A DNA stretch of 64,000 nt from Membranipora membranacea (lineage: Eukaryota > Bryozoa > Gymnolaemata > Cheilostomatida > Membraniporidae). A model generated the notes under the pieces. It saw only the letters and a list, made by a program, of their open reading frames with translations. It was not told the DNA's origin and ran no database searches. A program made the position numbers and the translations under genes. This document shows positions 47,626 to 62,600 of this stretch, piece by piece; the stretch's first letter is position 1, and every line of letters starts with the position of its first letter. The stretch spans positions 930,001 through 994,000 of the forward strand of contig OU612067.1 of NCBI GenBank assembly GCA_914767715.1, written 5' to 3'.

Positions 47626-50600
47626 TTACACTTTAGTTATGGGACCCAGACTTCTCCCAGTAATTATAGATCCAGTAGCCTCCTGAGCTTGTTTAAATCT
47701 GTTAATGGCTTCACCTGAAAGGTAAGAAAATAAGTAATAAAAACAAAGCAGGAGATAATAATGACTTACAATGTCAAACTTTTGTGACCCATTTGTAGTT
47801 GACTCGTAAGTTTTCTCGTCCCTGAAATTTACACAGCAGCAAAAGAAACTCCCAATAATTATTCCATCTGATGATCATGTTTAGGCTGTTATTACGATAC
47901 GGTATAAGAGACCAGAAACAACATAAACATCAATAGGAAGTTTTAGAGTGATAAATAAGAAGATTTTAAAAATAATGAATGAGCAGATGTTTAAATTTGA
48001 AAGATTTGTAGTTTTAGATGAACAATAGAGAAGTAGGGTGTCAGGAGAGAAGTTGAGTACAGCTGAGCTAGATAAAGTCTGAGAGAAGGCTAGGCAAGTC
48101 TAACCTGGTCAGCAGATTCACCATTTAATCGTATTCTAAAGCAAACTTAGCATAAAAGCCAGTATGACAAACACGGACACTCTCAAAGCATAATCTGAAG
48201 ATAGCAGAATACCACACTTGGGTGCAGAAAATCAGACAGTCTAGAGCCACGTTTAATCACACCTATCAAGATACGACGGTGACAGACCGATCTATTGAGG
48301 GAGAAGCGGGGTAGAGGCGAATAGCATTGGGTCAAAGCCTTGATGAATCAATAAATAAAAGTTCTACAATTCTGCATCCACTTACCTTACTAGTATCAAC
48401 GCCTAACATCTGAAGTCAAAATTAATTTCAAATACAAATTTGGAAACTTTGTGATGCTGTTTGCAGATTGATTTATAAGAGGGAAGATAACTTTATTGGT
48501 AGGTATTTGGGTTTAAACATGATAGACATCTTCCAGGTGTTAATTAGCACATATCCAGCCACACCAACATTTATTTATCAGCATAATGAGCGATACACCA
48601 AACAAACCATCCCAATATCAAATATTCAAGAGCGCACACAAAATTATTGTTCGAGAGAGTGAGGACTTATAATGAGACGTACCTATATTGACACTATCTC
48701 CCCACTCAGACCTGGAGGCAGGTATACTATCCTCCTCTGTGTGACTAGAGAGACTACTACCTCGAGATTTACTCTGCTGTGGTAACACGACTCCTGAAGC
48801 TTGTCCGCTCTGTACAGAGTTATCAGCCCTCGCTTTATTAGCCTGAGCGCTCTTTGCCTTCATCTTGACCCATTTGCCGCAGATTTTGATATAGTCAGAG
48901 CCATCATCTGGTGGACCGTCTCCGAAGCTGGCAGCTGGGACAGAACTTCTCTTCACAGACACAGTCCTCTTAACCACTTTCTTGATTGACTTCTTTTTGC
49001 TCGGCTCTTTTCCAGCCGGCTGTATCGGTCCAGCACCATTAGATTTAGTCTGTGTAGTGGCTGGCACCACCGCCGGGGGTACAGGTGCCAGTAGCTTCTT
49101 AGGAGATTTTGGTTTAGCAGCTGAGTCTATTTGAGTACTGTTATTATTGCATTCTTTCTCATCTTGCCTTGGTCTGCCCGCCAGTAATGGAGGCTGATCG
49201 GAGGAGCCGAATGAGGCTCTGCGCTGTTTGATGGAGGGGAAGGCTTCACTCCACTCACCGCGGCTACTTGGCAGATCATCCTGATTAGCTGTTCCCTTTA
49301 GTTCTATCGTTTCTGGAACAGTGACCGCAGGCTGAGGAGCAGCACCCTAAACAAACAAACAAAAACAGTAATAAAATAGATTGGAGATAAATATCAAAAT
49401 AACGAATTCAGAGTTTTTTTATTGCTTTATGTACCGACGGCATCACACACATTATCTCAGTGCTTTTGGCTCGTGACAAGTTAAGAGATTCCTATTAAAA
49501 GAACACAACATGACTAATACCGAACTGAAATCACTATAGTGTTATCGATTATATGACGTAATTACCTGAGAACGGTTCTTTTGTGATAACTTAGAAGCAG
49601 GAGAAGCAGTCTGTGTGTTAGAGGGTGCCGTGCTAGATTTATCACTCAGTGAGGAAGCTGTAGGTGTACTGGTTATAGATGGAGATTTAGTGACATCTGA
49701 GCTGGCAGCACCAGATCTCAGCGATCTCTCACTCACAGAGCTGTTAGCGGTAGGGTTTATTAGCTGGTGCGTATTCTCACTTGCCTTATTGTGCTTTGGT
49801 GTTGAGGCTGGTATTACTTGGTCATTAAGCTCCTGGAATTGTTTTTCTCTGACATGACCAGGCTGGATATCCACTCTGGATTTCTTTGTTTGCAGTGGCT
49901 CAGAGTTCTCACTGTGATTCTGGTTGATGGATTTAAGTTTTGGGACTTCGATCGCAGAGGGAGATTTGTCCTCAAGTGGCGAGGGTGTAGAAGGTACCGG
50001 TTTCAATTTTATGAAAGGTGCTGAATTCTTATCAGTCGAAAGTTTGTTTTGAGTTATTGAGTTTTTACTGTTTGGTGGTTGAGACTCGGCAGGTACTGAC
50101 TCAGACTTTAGAGGAGTAACCTGGCCAAGCTCAACTACTGATAATTGTCTTTGCTCTTTCACTGGAATTTTCTGTAAAAAAGGGATGGGTACAGTCAGGG
50201 TGGGTACAGTCAGGGTGGGTACAGTCAGGGTGGGTGGCAAACAAAAATAGGAAGATGGGCTTTTAAACTTGCTATCCCTCCTTACTCTAATAAGCTTACC
50301 CTCATGCTCATAGTAACGATTGATTAAGTATTTTCTAAATAGATGTTTACCTGTTGCGTGTCCTTCTCTCCAGCATGTTTAGCTGAGGCTGACTCGACTC
50401 GCGATGGTGTAATCCTAGCTGCACTGTTCTCTTCTACTGCTGAGTAGCGCTCACAGTCTATGTAAAAATAACATGAAAGTTATTTTATACATAATCTCAT
50501 TTCCAAGCTGGGCCCGGTATTGTGCGGAATGAGTGGTACTGATCAGTTACAATATCCATAGAAAACTACTCAAAAGCAAATGGTGATTTGAAGATTGTAA

Positions 50601-53600
50601 AGCTGTTTTGAATTAAACGAGAAGTATGTTTTAGCTACTCACTGGGCCTCATGGCAGCTCTCAGACTTTTTCTAGGTGTTTTATAATAAGACCCTGGAGT
50701 TGTCCTCTCTTCCCTGACAGGAGTATCTGTAGTATTATTTATCACAGCATGGTTATCATCACCATTCTGTGAGGCTGAGCCAATGATTGGCTGGTCTACA
50801 GATGGTACCTGACTGTCTGTTTTACGCTTAGGGAGATTACTATCAGGAGTTGGAGTAGGCATGTCAGCGGCAGGTGTCTCAGATGATGAGAGGGATCTGA
50901 GAATGGGTTCAAAGATCACTGGTGTGATGATGTCGTCATCCGCGACAGTCAGCGCCATATTGCTGTTTATAATTGAGGAGACACTGGTGGTCGGGGATTT
51001 AGTCGACTCTGCTGTTCCGTTCCGAGAATGGGTTGAAGGCACCTTATCAGATCCCTGAAACACAAAGTGATAAGTAATGAAGAATTCGGACCAGGAATGA
51101 AACCCGTATGCTGTCTTGGATCCTTATTGATACGATTTGAACGCTGAAGAAAAAGGAGCCTTAATTTATAGTATAGTAATCCGCAGAAAAAATTTGTTTT
51201 GAAGAAAAAAAGAGACCGTTACCAAGAAAGTGAAAATGAAAATCTCCAAGCCCCAGATCAAAAAGATTTTTGTACCTAATAAGTCGATAAAATCACATTG
51301 CATCATTATTGTGTAGTGTGTTGTATGAAAATAGTGCATCTGTTGATAAAAGAACAAACCAGCCTTTTGCGCATGTTAGAGGCAGTTGTGACTTCAAAAC
51401 TAAGAAGGAGAAGATTGTGATGTAAGAGACAGACAAAGAGTGTGCAGTAGATCGACTGAGCCTAGCCAAAATATCTCATAGGATGAAAACTTTCTGCGAG
51501 AAAACCTTCACCGTATGTTAAATAATACTAATTTCTAAATGCTATGGTGTGCAATTTATACCAGTATTACTCATATATACAACTGTAAACAACAAACGAA
51601 GTGTCATATCAAAGGATGTTATCACAAAACTAGGGCCATTAACATTAAAATACTACATAATAATGAAAATATTATAATACATAATAATATATTATATTAT
51701 AGTGTTGATGGTACTCCATTACACTCTTAAACTCTGCTATAACCATCAACATTATAATTTCACACCTGGACAATGGCGGACTAGGCGAGAAGTTATAGTG
51801 TTGATGGTTATAGCAGAGTTTAAGAGTGTAATGGAGTACTGAAGTATAGGAGGACAATTTTAGTTGTGATCAGTTATCACATTTACTTTGAGACAGTGAG
51901 TTGAGGGACTTTTCCGTGTAACTGTATCCAACGATTAATTAAAAAATCCCTCCTTTGGTTGTTTTCATGGCAGGGGGGTACCAAAAACCAAACGGTTGAT
52001 AGCTCTGATTAGGTGTATAAGATTATAAGGGGATACTTACATAACATTGAGCATAGTTCCTCTGTCTGCGAGTCATCTTATCACTTACATTTACTTTACT
52101 GGAGTTATCTTTTCTATGACTTGCTGCTGGCAGACGACGGTCATCAACTGAAACAAGTAAAAACAATTTACCTGCAGGTAACACAGCAAAGAAGACAAGA
52201 ATAGAGAGTAGTTTGTCGCAAACAATTACAGCATTTCATGTCTTCATAAAATGGTAATAAGCACCTGGTTTTGCACACAATATTACAGATAGTTAGCTGT
52301 CCCGCCTGGCACACCATTGCAGATTTCATGACTGTCATTCTTGTAAAAAACAGGTGCGGCTGTGGATATAAAGCTTATCACTACACTATAGGCTGATAGA
52401 GGACAATCGTATACAATGGTTAGGCAACAATCGCGGACATAAATACAGATGATAAGATTCTGTGGTGATTCGTACCTTCTCCACTGTCGATTACCAGCTG
52501 TGCTGATGATTTAGCTTCTCCTGCGTTGTTCTTAGCTAGACAAGTAAACTCAGCATCATGATCTAATGTTACACCACTGATAGTCAATATGTAATCTCTG
52601 TTACCAAACTTCTCTGTAAATGTGAGATATCAAATATGATGTCAGTTTATGCAAGGAGTTAATGAAGCATTGCTTGCACTGATATATATTCATATCCATG
52701 GTTGCTTGTACTGATAGGGTGCCTTAAAGAGGAACTTAACATAGATTGAGCGCATCAACCTTGGACCTTCATTTTACTGCACACTATACTTAGGACATGG
52801 GGGAGGGATGTTATGAAAATTAAAATTCAATCCGTGCAATGTAAAGCTTCTTTTTGGGAGAATTAAAATTAGCAATAATTAGTGACATCATTGGAAAAAG
52901 CAGACAACTCCAGTACAAAGATAGTAAATATTGCTGGTGCATATGTACTGTCTCATTCAAAGCAGGCAGTATAATTTCGCAGCAGTATGGCAATTTATTT
53001 ATGGCTCACAGCACACACTAATTTAATGGGCATTATATCCCCAGCATGAGTCAGTATGCATTCTATTGCTCATCTAAACAGTTCACATACTAAATCTGCT
53101 TAGTATTCATACTCCAAGCTCCGCCCACCAAAATTCAAAATAGTATTATTATTGAGATATTTCAGTAATTATTAGTTTAATTATATTTAAAATACTCACT
53201 ATTATGGCAGAGTTTTTAAATCAAAATAAAAAATACTATATTTACTGAGAAAATATTATATGAATTTCTATGAATCATTCACATGATACAATCAATACTA
53301 TGAGGATCAGGTGAGTGATGTCACAGCTCTGATGAATTGCTAGGTATGAGGTGAGTGATGTCACTAGGCGGGAAATTTCACACATGACCAAAGTTGGAAC
53401 ATGACACTCTATATGACTGTGAACATTTGGGCAAATTTGGGCAAATATGGATTTCAAGTTAAGTTCCTCTTTAAATCATCCTGAGTAAGCGCCAACTGAA
53501 TATTATAAATTGACTATTCCCATTAGATATGCCGGATCATAAATGCCACAAAACTTCAGGGGTGTGGATTGAGTTTATGATGGATGGCCAATTGGCGATG

Positions 53601-56600
53601 CCATTATATATTCATTATGCAGTAGGCAGGCAGTGACCTGCCCGCATTATCTCAATATAGCATTAATATATCGATGTCTATGCTTCAAAGGGGACTTCAC
53701 TAAGCTTCACGCAGAGCTCCACAAAGCTTTTGTATGATGCTTGCTTGCTTGTCTACCTGTTCAACTGTTTCACTCGGCTGATTAGCTTTGTAACAATAGC
53801 CAGTGGGTTTTTAACTTGAGAACGAAAGTGGAGCATGCTGACACAAACACTGATTCTTTAAGTATTCGTCAACGGTGGCTGCAGTTACACTAACTATGCG
53901 TATTAGTCAACAGCTGAAGGTAATATTCTCAGTGATAGTGACATTGTCGGCTGTGATTACCACTTACTTTGTCATCAGAGACCCCAGAAGGCACTCCAAA
54001 CCACAGCATCTCAAGGAAAGAAGAGCAGTAATTCAGAGACAACAAACTAACGATCAATCATCAACACAACGGATAATATACTCATGGGATAGAGATCGAG
54101 TCAGCCTATATGAGCGATATCGTGTCAGGTTCAGTGGATGTCAGTACTCAAACTGCATACTCAACTACTCTGATAAGCCTGAGGATGCTATCAACGCTGA
54201 TGTCGTTCTGGTGGCCCATAACTCACATCAGGACATCGCCAAGCTAACACAACTACTAAAAGACAAGACAAGCTGGCCGCCTGTTTGGATTATCGACGGT
54301 CAGGAGTCACCCAGGTATCACTGGCTTAAGTGGAGAGATCTCTTCAATGATTTTGATGGTGCTATAACCTATACTAAAGACGCCTTACTATATTACCCAT
54401 ATGGGCATATACTCCCTCTAAAGAACAGCAGCAAAATAACTACTAGTAGAGCTAGAGTGAACTACGCAGCTAATAAGACAAAAGGTGCTTTTAGCTATGT
54501 ATCAAACTGTCTGTCAGCAGGCTACAGTAGGCTTCATCTGATGAAACAACTCAGAGAGTACATAGACATAGATATATATGGAGGGTGTACGCATAATAGA
54601 CCTTGTTCTAGAGGTGACTGGAAGTGTGAGGCCAGGCTGCACTCACAGTATCATTTCTACCTATCATTCGAGAACTCGCTCTGTACCGATTATATAACAG
54701 AGAAATTCTGGAAGGTTTTAAGCACAGATGGATATTATATCCCTGTAGCGGTCGGAGGACTAACCACAGATGAGTATACCAACGTGGCTCCTCCTAACTC
54801 ATTCCTTCATCTGTATAACTTCTCATCCGTAGCAGAGCTCGGAGGGTATATGAGGAAACTCATGAATAATCCGCAGGCTTTTAATAAGTATAACAAGTGG
54901 AGAGACTCATACGGTATAGAGATGATGGGGAACATAAAACTTTGTAAGCTTTGTGAGATTGCAAACTTCCCTTCCAAGTACAAAACTAAAAAGTCAAACA
55001 TTGCAGAAAAGTTCAACGACCAAAAGAACTGTAGAGAGATACCGCAGTTTCAGCCGTTCTGGTCTTCAGCACTCAATGTCCTCTTGTGATGGCATAACTT
55101 CAACTAGGAATAAATGTATTTTCAATACCTTGCAATACATAATAATAATAATAATGAGCTCATTTATATACCGCTTAATGTAAGCCACAATGGGTACTTC
55201 TAAGTGGTGAACACTACATCATTACCGCCCGCCCGGGCACTGGGTCCAAGCATGCCATAGCCAACCCTGACTAATGAGTACCTACATGGCATGAAGCGCT
55301 GGTACTCATTGGAACACCCTACCAAACTCGACTTCTCAGGTAACACCAGTGGACATACACGGGAATCGACACCCGGTCGTCAGATCGATGATCCAACCCG
55401 CTTACCACTAGGCTAACCACTAGGTTAACCTGATGACTGTATAACATGTATCTATTTGATTATTTTCTCAGAAGAAAAAGGAAAGTACATCTTTCAACAT
55501 ATTGTGGCACCTATCAATGTCAGCTCAATGTAAGAATGACTTGCCGCAATTTTAAATGACCCTGTTTTGAACATGGCCCGCAGTGAGTGGTCTCAAAACC
55601 ACAAAATTATTTTATTTTCAATCAGGGGGCTAACTATCCAATTAAAGAGACTGCCCCTACCTAATGAGACTGACTCATATTTTTCTGACTGCAGAGTGAA
55701 TGAACTCCTTGTTCTATCTATAATAATATTAGATCACACAGGACTATAGTCGTAATAGTCATAATAGCCACAGTTAAGTTATGCATATCTATGCATCTAT
55801 AACAACTATGCCAATTATATATCTGTAATAGCATGATTGTTATCTGGTCAAAAGGGGACATTTTCACACTTTTTTTTGCACAGAATCCAGTGGGAACAGT
55901 TTTCTAGAGGTTCCCCATCTATTTCTTTGTGGGTGCTCAGTTCACACAAGTTCCCACTCACTTCAAACTTCTCACTTCTTCGTCGCAGAATCATAAAGGA
56001 CTCATCACACAAACCAAATTATTGTGCCTGTTACTCTTACAGCCTAACAGCTGGTAGTCTCTTACTCACCTAGTTTATATTCAGCTGTATTAGTGATTCT
56101 CTTTCCGTCTTTGTACCAGCTGACTCTTGGAGGGGGATAAGCCCTAACTTTACATCTGAACTTAATAGTCTCCCCTTCCTGGGCCTCCATATCATACAAC
56201 TCTTTGATGAACAGGGGTGCTTTCTCTTCTTGGAGATCTGAGGAATCTTTTAAATAAAAAGGAAGAAAAAGGTCAATTATAAGCAAAACCCAGAAGAAGA
56301 TGTGATTCTGATGTACGATGTAGATTGCAGCTCTGATTCGTAGAAACACAAGCAATAAAAAATGAATATTTTCCCAGACAGTAGTTGGTCCATTAAAAAT
56401 GTTGAGCAGTTGAGCTATATAATTACATAAAGTACATGACAATAGAGTCCATTTGTAACCAATTTATGCAGAATTCTTAAAATAGTACATTAAGAGTTGT
56501 CCTGCCGTTAACAAAGAGAATATGATCTATCTACAACATAAATCAGTATCTTGGTAACAAGGCATGCTACTCACAACACTTACCCTCGACAGCTAGTCCA

Positions 56601-59600
56601 AACAGCCAGTGTGAACTCGTAACATCATTCTTAGCTAGACAGAGATACTGTCCACTATCCTCGGCAGAGGCGAAGAATATCTCCAGCGTGTGACGATCAT
56701 CCTGTGATGTCACCTCATACTTATCATCTGATTCGATAGCGTCTGTATCCTCTACTCCTTCCTTGAACCAGTATACATCTGTGTACGAGAAATCAGGCCA
56801 GGGGGTGAACAGGAAGTGATTTAATGGAATGCATGAAAATAACTGTCTATAAATATGCAAGTACCAAATATGTCCATATGGAATATGTCCTCTAATGTTA
56901 CGGATGGTGACGACAAGCATAACCATCAGACAGCACATGACTGATATAAGATAGAGGGAGAATGGACCAAGATGGTCCAAGGAGTGATGTTAGCAATGGA
57001 AAGTAACTTTAAGGCAAAGCCACAGACTGGCAAAGAATATGCTACCTTACTTCTTTGCTGGGCCAAGCATTCAAAAAAGGTCAACAAATTATACCAAATT
57101 CAACAGTTTGAGCCCTGATATAGTTTAAGTGCTCAAACGGTGCAAGATGCTGGTAGAGGCATTTCATTATCAACCACTTTGTTGGTGATAATGAAGTGGT
57201 TGATAATGAAATGCCTCTACCAGCATCTTGCACCGTTTGAGCACTTAAACTAGCCCTGATATAATGATGTTTTGGTTTGAGTGAAAATTTTACAGGTCTC
57301 AGGGGTTAGTAAAGGCATAATGAAACAAATGTCACTTACCAATAGGAGAAGCACCGTGTACAGTACATGAGAACTTAGCCACCTCGCCTGTTCGGATATT
57401 CTGAGATTTAGGTTTAGATGAGAACTTGAGTTGTCTGCTCTCCTCTCCTGACTCGGAGTACTCACTACTCTTATCACATGACGGAGTGGTGGATACTGAT
57501 GTCTTCCTACTCACTGATACATAGTCTACAAAGAGTGACAGTGTTAGAGACAAAGAGACTCACAGGTGGCAAGACAGTGATTCCTTTTGTTATATTTTGA
57601 AACTTGGTGCAAATCATTTCGTGACAAGGTAAGAGAAAAAATGTTTAAAATATTAGTAATTCCTTGAAAAATCACTGTTTATTATTTCATATTTTTTATT
57701 CCAATCAAATTCCTCTTGGCCAAAATCTCTACAACTCTGTACCAGAATTGGTAAATGTTGTGAGAAAAGATCTGACAACTCTATTTTTGCTTCAGACCTC
57801 TGAGAGTGATCCCTGATTCTCCCGCCTTACTCACCTGCTTTAGCCCCGATACTCTGAGCGTTTGTCCTTCTCAGCTCTGTCCTGATCATATCGTCGTCCT
57901 CTTCTGCGTCACCTGGAAAAGCCCCAGCAGTATCACCTCGAGGAGTGAGATTATCTAAATCGTCTGGTAAAATACTATCTCCACTCAGAGAGGTCAATGT
58001 TGAATCTGATCCTGTGTCTGAATCGTTGCCATCATCTCTACAATTGATAAATGCTTGTCACTTCACCACAAGAATTAAAAAATGGTTGACAGACAGCTTA
58101 CTGATGCAGCAATGAACTTGAGGGAGTCCATTGGATGCAGCATTCACATACAGTTTCAATGAAAAAAACACAAAGAAAAATCTTCCCTGATTATCAGTAG
58201 ATCGCTCTACGCAAATTGAAAAATTGATTGACTCCAGCGTACTGTTGATTGAATGGATCACTTTTCATAGGCATTCAGAAGATCGATTCTGAGATATTTA
58301 CATGAGATATTATGATAATCTGATCTAACAATAAAAGAGAAAACTATTTACTCAAAGATAAAATTCTTCAGGTATTTCACTGAGCCATAAACTGTTTCAT
58401 GTAATCCTGAATGAACAGGTTAAACTCATTCCTTACAAACCGTTGGAAAGATCAGCATATATAGTAAAAGGGAAAGTGACAGCAAAGACGAGAAGTCTGA
58501 CATAAGAGAACAAGTTCTTTAACCAGTTCAGAAGGTAATTGAATGAGAAAAATATCCAAATTCTTCCTAGACGCTCTCATTGCAAATCAAAGACACATTC
58601 AGATCTCCTAAGGCAGTGCGACTTTTACAAATCTATAATCCCTCCCGCATCAGCAGTCCAACCTATGCCACCAACTCAGTTTCCAGTCAGGTTACCGCTG
58701 AAGTAGTCTGAGCCCCCTAGACTTTTGCCCCAGCCGACGGCCCCCACCGGGGCCGCTGAAGGCTTCAACGTACCAATGGACATACGTACTAAAGCTTCTC
58801 ATACGAACAAGCATATCAGTGGAGTAAGTTAATTACCACAATAGTTCCTCCTCCTTAAATTGAGGTTATCACATGAAGATCGACTGAATGAGAAATGGCA
58901 GTAACAGACGAGACTATAACTCATAAACAAAAGCGACAGCCATAGGAGTAAAAAAACTGAGCCTTACCGAACAAATTTTACAGATTAAATCCACGTAGAA
59001 TAAGAAAAGCAACAGCAGGTGGGAGTAATCATGATAATCTACAGCTGCTGTCCGGTCTCGAGAGACTAAGAGCAGGCTATGAGCTGTGAGCTGTAGTGAT
59101 GTGTTGACACAGTAGTGATGACGATGTATGAACTAGTACCCTAATGGAATACTAAACGCTTTGAGAATGAGGACTTATTCATGCGAAACTTACTCCAATA
59201 ACATCTAAATTTCACAGTACATAATTTGCATCGATGATAATATTTCAATAACACTGTTTTACCTGTTCAGATTTCAGTAACAATTAGATCATTATGCGCA
59301 GACATATTTTAATCAAGCCACCGTATTTTTCAGTCTAGCAGAGTATAGCATTAACGAGTAAAATCTATATCACAGCCTAGGCTTATACTTTAGAGTGCAT
59401 TCACTCAGCAGCAGTAGTTAAAATTCAACTCAATAAAACATGTTACAATCTAGACAGGTCAACATTTTGCAAAACATCAGCTACATTCAGATTCATTCGT
59501 CAGAGGAAATAAACGATAAAATTGTCTAATTATTCTTTACCACTAGCCGCGCAACATGGCTACTTTACCACAGCAAAACTAGCAAAAATATTCCACCAAC

Positions 59601-62600
59601 CTTCTAGACAGCAGACAGACAAAAAATTTGCTGCTTCACCACTCGTGACTAATGAGGTAGAAAAAGACGCCATGAATAATAATGATAATCCTATTATCGA
59701 AGAGATCCCCTGTCACGGCATTACATGAAGTGGTACATTGATCGATAGTAATTCCAACTTGATGATAATGTTACATTAACTGCTGCCATGGATACAAAGA
59801 TGTAAAATACATCATAGCAACACCTCGGACTATGTTATCCTATATATCAAGTGTCTTCATATGACCCTCTTATACTAACAATATGTATACAATTAGTCAC
59901 ACATTGAGCGGGAGGGACAGGAAATTCTTCTCTGCCTGGCAACTAACATCAGTAACATGATGATATAAAAACCATGACAAAGCTACCTCCAAAACAAAAA
60001 ATCAAATAGTGTGAGTCTTATGTGTAATGCACTGATGTGTTTATATGCGTCACACCTGTCTGCTAAAGGCTGTAAAATTTCGCACTGTTTTAAACTATTC
60101 AATTTCTTTGCAACTGTAATTTATATCTCAACAAGAGCAATCTAGAGCATTATTTTTCACCCTCAACATCGCAAATCGCTAGAGTAGATGGGTATCGTAT
60201 GAAAAATGCTCAAAAAAGGTTTGCTTCCATTTTTCAATGATGCCAATCTAAAATCTTTAGCTGAGGCATCCATTTATTGACTATTTAGTGGGTAATGCCA
60301 ATACTGCAGTTGACCAGGTCTCGTAACCCATCACTTTGAGCCAGTATATTTTGATTTACCTTCCATGTTTTGATCTTGGTACAGCCATAATATTCAGAGA
60401 TTCTTCAGAACCAGAGTTGGTGTTGAATATACTACTTTTCCCACTAAGGCTGTCCAATGCCTGTATCTTCCCTTTGAACAACCAGTTGTTGCTTGTGGCA
60501 CTAAAACAGGATGACACAACATTTCAAATAGCTAGTGATCATTAATGGAAATTTCAATCATGCGTCACTAGGAGATATTATAAACATATAATGTTAACTG
60601 GGGTTAACTGTTGAAGTCGTGAGGGCATAAAAAAATCAGAGTAGATATTACTGTCCGTCTGTCCCAAACTCCCTGATAACAGTATAATTTTATAGAAAAA
60701 GAAGCTGAGTTGTCTCCTCCTGGGGGATAGGAAGACAATTCACTCCTACACGATGTGATGATTGTTAGTAAAAACACACACATTGATCACTCCTAGATCT
60801 ATAAAAGTAAGATATAATAGCGAGGAGGTTTGAGCCTAGCCTATATGTAGATAGAGAGTTAATTATCTACCACCACATGCATACATGATTATCGTAATCT
60901 TAGTTCTATTTCTGTGAACCAGCCTTAAGGCTACTCTTAGCTTAGAGTCAGAGAGGCCTCAAGTCTGGTTCACAGAATTTCAACAAATCTTTAAAAGAAG
61001 CAGCAAAAGACAGAGTGACATGGCACAACATTTATATCGCAGCTACGCTTTTTACCCGAATCTACTTGAGCCTTTCCTAAAAATAAAAGCCGGTTTATTT
61101 ACATCGCTCTCACTCTAGCCTTCTGACTTAGAGCCGCATCGACTAAGAGGCTGATGGTGACACATTCTAAATGGAGTAGGTGTAGAACTCCACACCCTGT
61201 TATAGCAGAAGCCCAATTGGTAATTTAGATGTCCAATGAAACAAATCTAAACAATTTGCCGAAAAAAGGGTCACCGGGGCAAGATGTGGATTCGAGCTAG
61301 GCACAATGAAGGAAGCAGAGAAAAAGGCAAAGCAAATATAAAATTGTTTCCCACAATTGTCTCGTTAAATGAAAAGAAGGCTTTCAGAAATTTTAGTAAC
61401 ACAAGCTGGTCAGTCTAACAAAGAGAATAACATATGAACAATGATGTTATATTCATGGATAAGAGGAATATAAGAGGAATATATCTGACCCTGAACAAGG
61501 ATATGGCAATTTATGTATGATTGCTGGAAACAACTTCTCATCTTTGATTGGTCCAAAAGTTTAGTAATGCTGCAACTGACCCCTTGAAAACATTTGTCAA
61601 GTAGCTTGCCGGAGTTTTTATAGGTTGTTACTAGGACATCAGACAATGCATAACGCTGAAGCTGCCAGAAATTTAGCTAGATCCAATTACTGACACAAAG
61701 CTATATCCTGTCGAAATTTCTCCACAAATAGCCATACTGTGTTATTTACCACGAATTCATATCAATGGTTATGACTCTAGAATCTACCTAAATTGAAACT
61801 TGATTGGTCTTATACTCAGCTCAAACCGACATTTTTTGAGCAGACTTGCAGCGATATCAACATGCTTTTTCAGGTTGTTATGAGTGGCCTGTTACAACCT
61901 ACCGGCAAGACGTTGGCCAGGTGTCGGTTTGATAGAAGATCGTTTGGTTTATTATTTACACTTGAAGAATTCTCCAAAAAAGTTGATATCACCAATCATG
62001 TGGCACTAAATCCCCACACCTTACACCCCATATACTACAGTGGAATCTTCGATTTGGACTGCCACACAAAACTTCAACTGTTACAAAAGCACCGAGTGTC
62101 GTTTGAACCATGTATAAGCTACCTGATTCCAAATGTACAAAAAGAATCGATGTTAATGGGAATCTAATGATTACGCTTAGCCTACCTGACGATAGATTCT
62201 GTATCCCAGGGACTGCCATCCTCCGAGAAGTAATCCTCCTCTTCCTCCTCCTCCTCTATGTATGAGGTATTATACCCCTGTTGTCCTACCCCTAGTGATA
62301 ACAAATCTGGATCCACCTCTGAGGCTGTAAAACAAAACACAGTTGGAGTTCAAGGAGGTGTAAATACACACACTGTAACATTATTCATGAAATAACATGC
62401 AACAATGTAAGTTAATCTAGGGCTCCTTGAACTTTGTATCAAGTTAAACTTTTTATGCTCAGGTGACTAGGTGACTCTTGTGACTTCAAACAGGTCAGGA
62501 ATGACAACGATATACGATGTTGTATAGACTTACAGAACTTTCCGTCGAATGAGGGAAGTTTATAGCTGCCATAGTCACTATACGAGGCTGTATCTGAGGA

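Larger units (their letters stand above)
58038..62185. other. 4.1-kb intron of the Ig gene
   Basis: Contains the 49-bp insertion at 58704 and the hairpin at 60910. ORFs at 59522, 60336, 61410 and 61793 show no recognisable domain. Confidence 0.5.

Noticed and set aside
49615-50024. Plus-strand ORFs over the Ig-gene disordered exons
   Set aside because: Antisense shadows of a well-phased 606-nt coding exon.
61793-62167. Plus-strand 124-codon ORF in an intron of the Ig gene
   Set aside because: No domain recognised, no Kozak or splice context, and the nearby minus-strand exon explains the strand in use.
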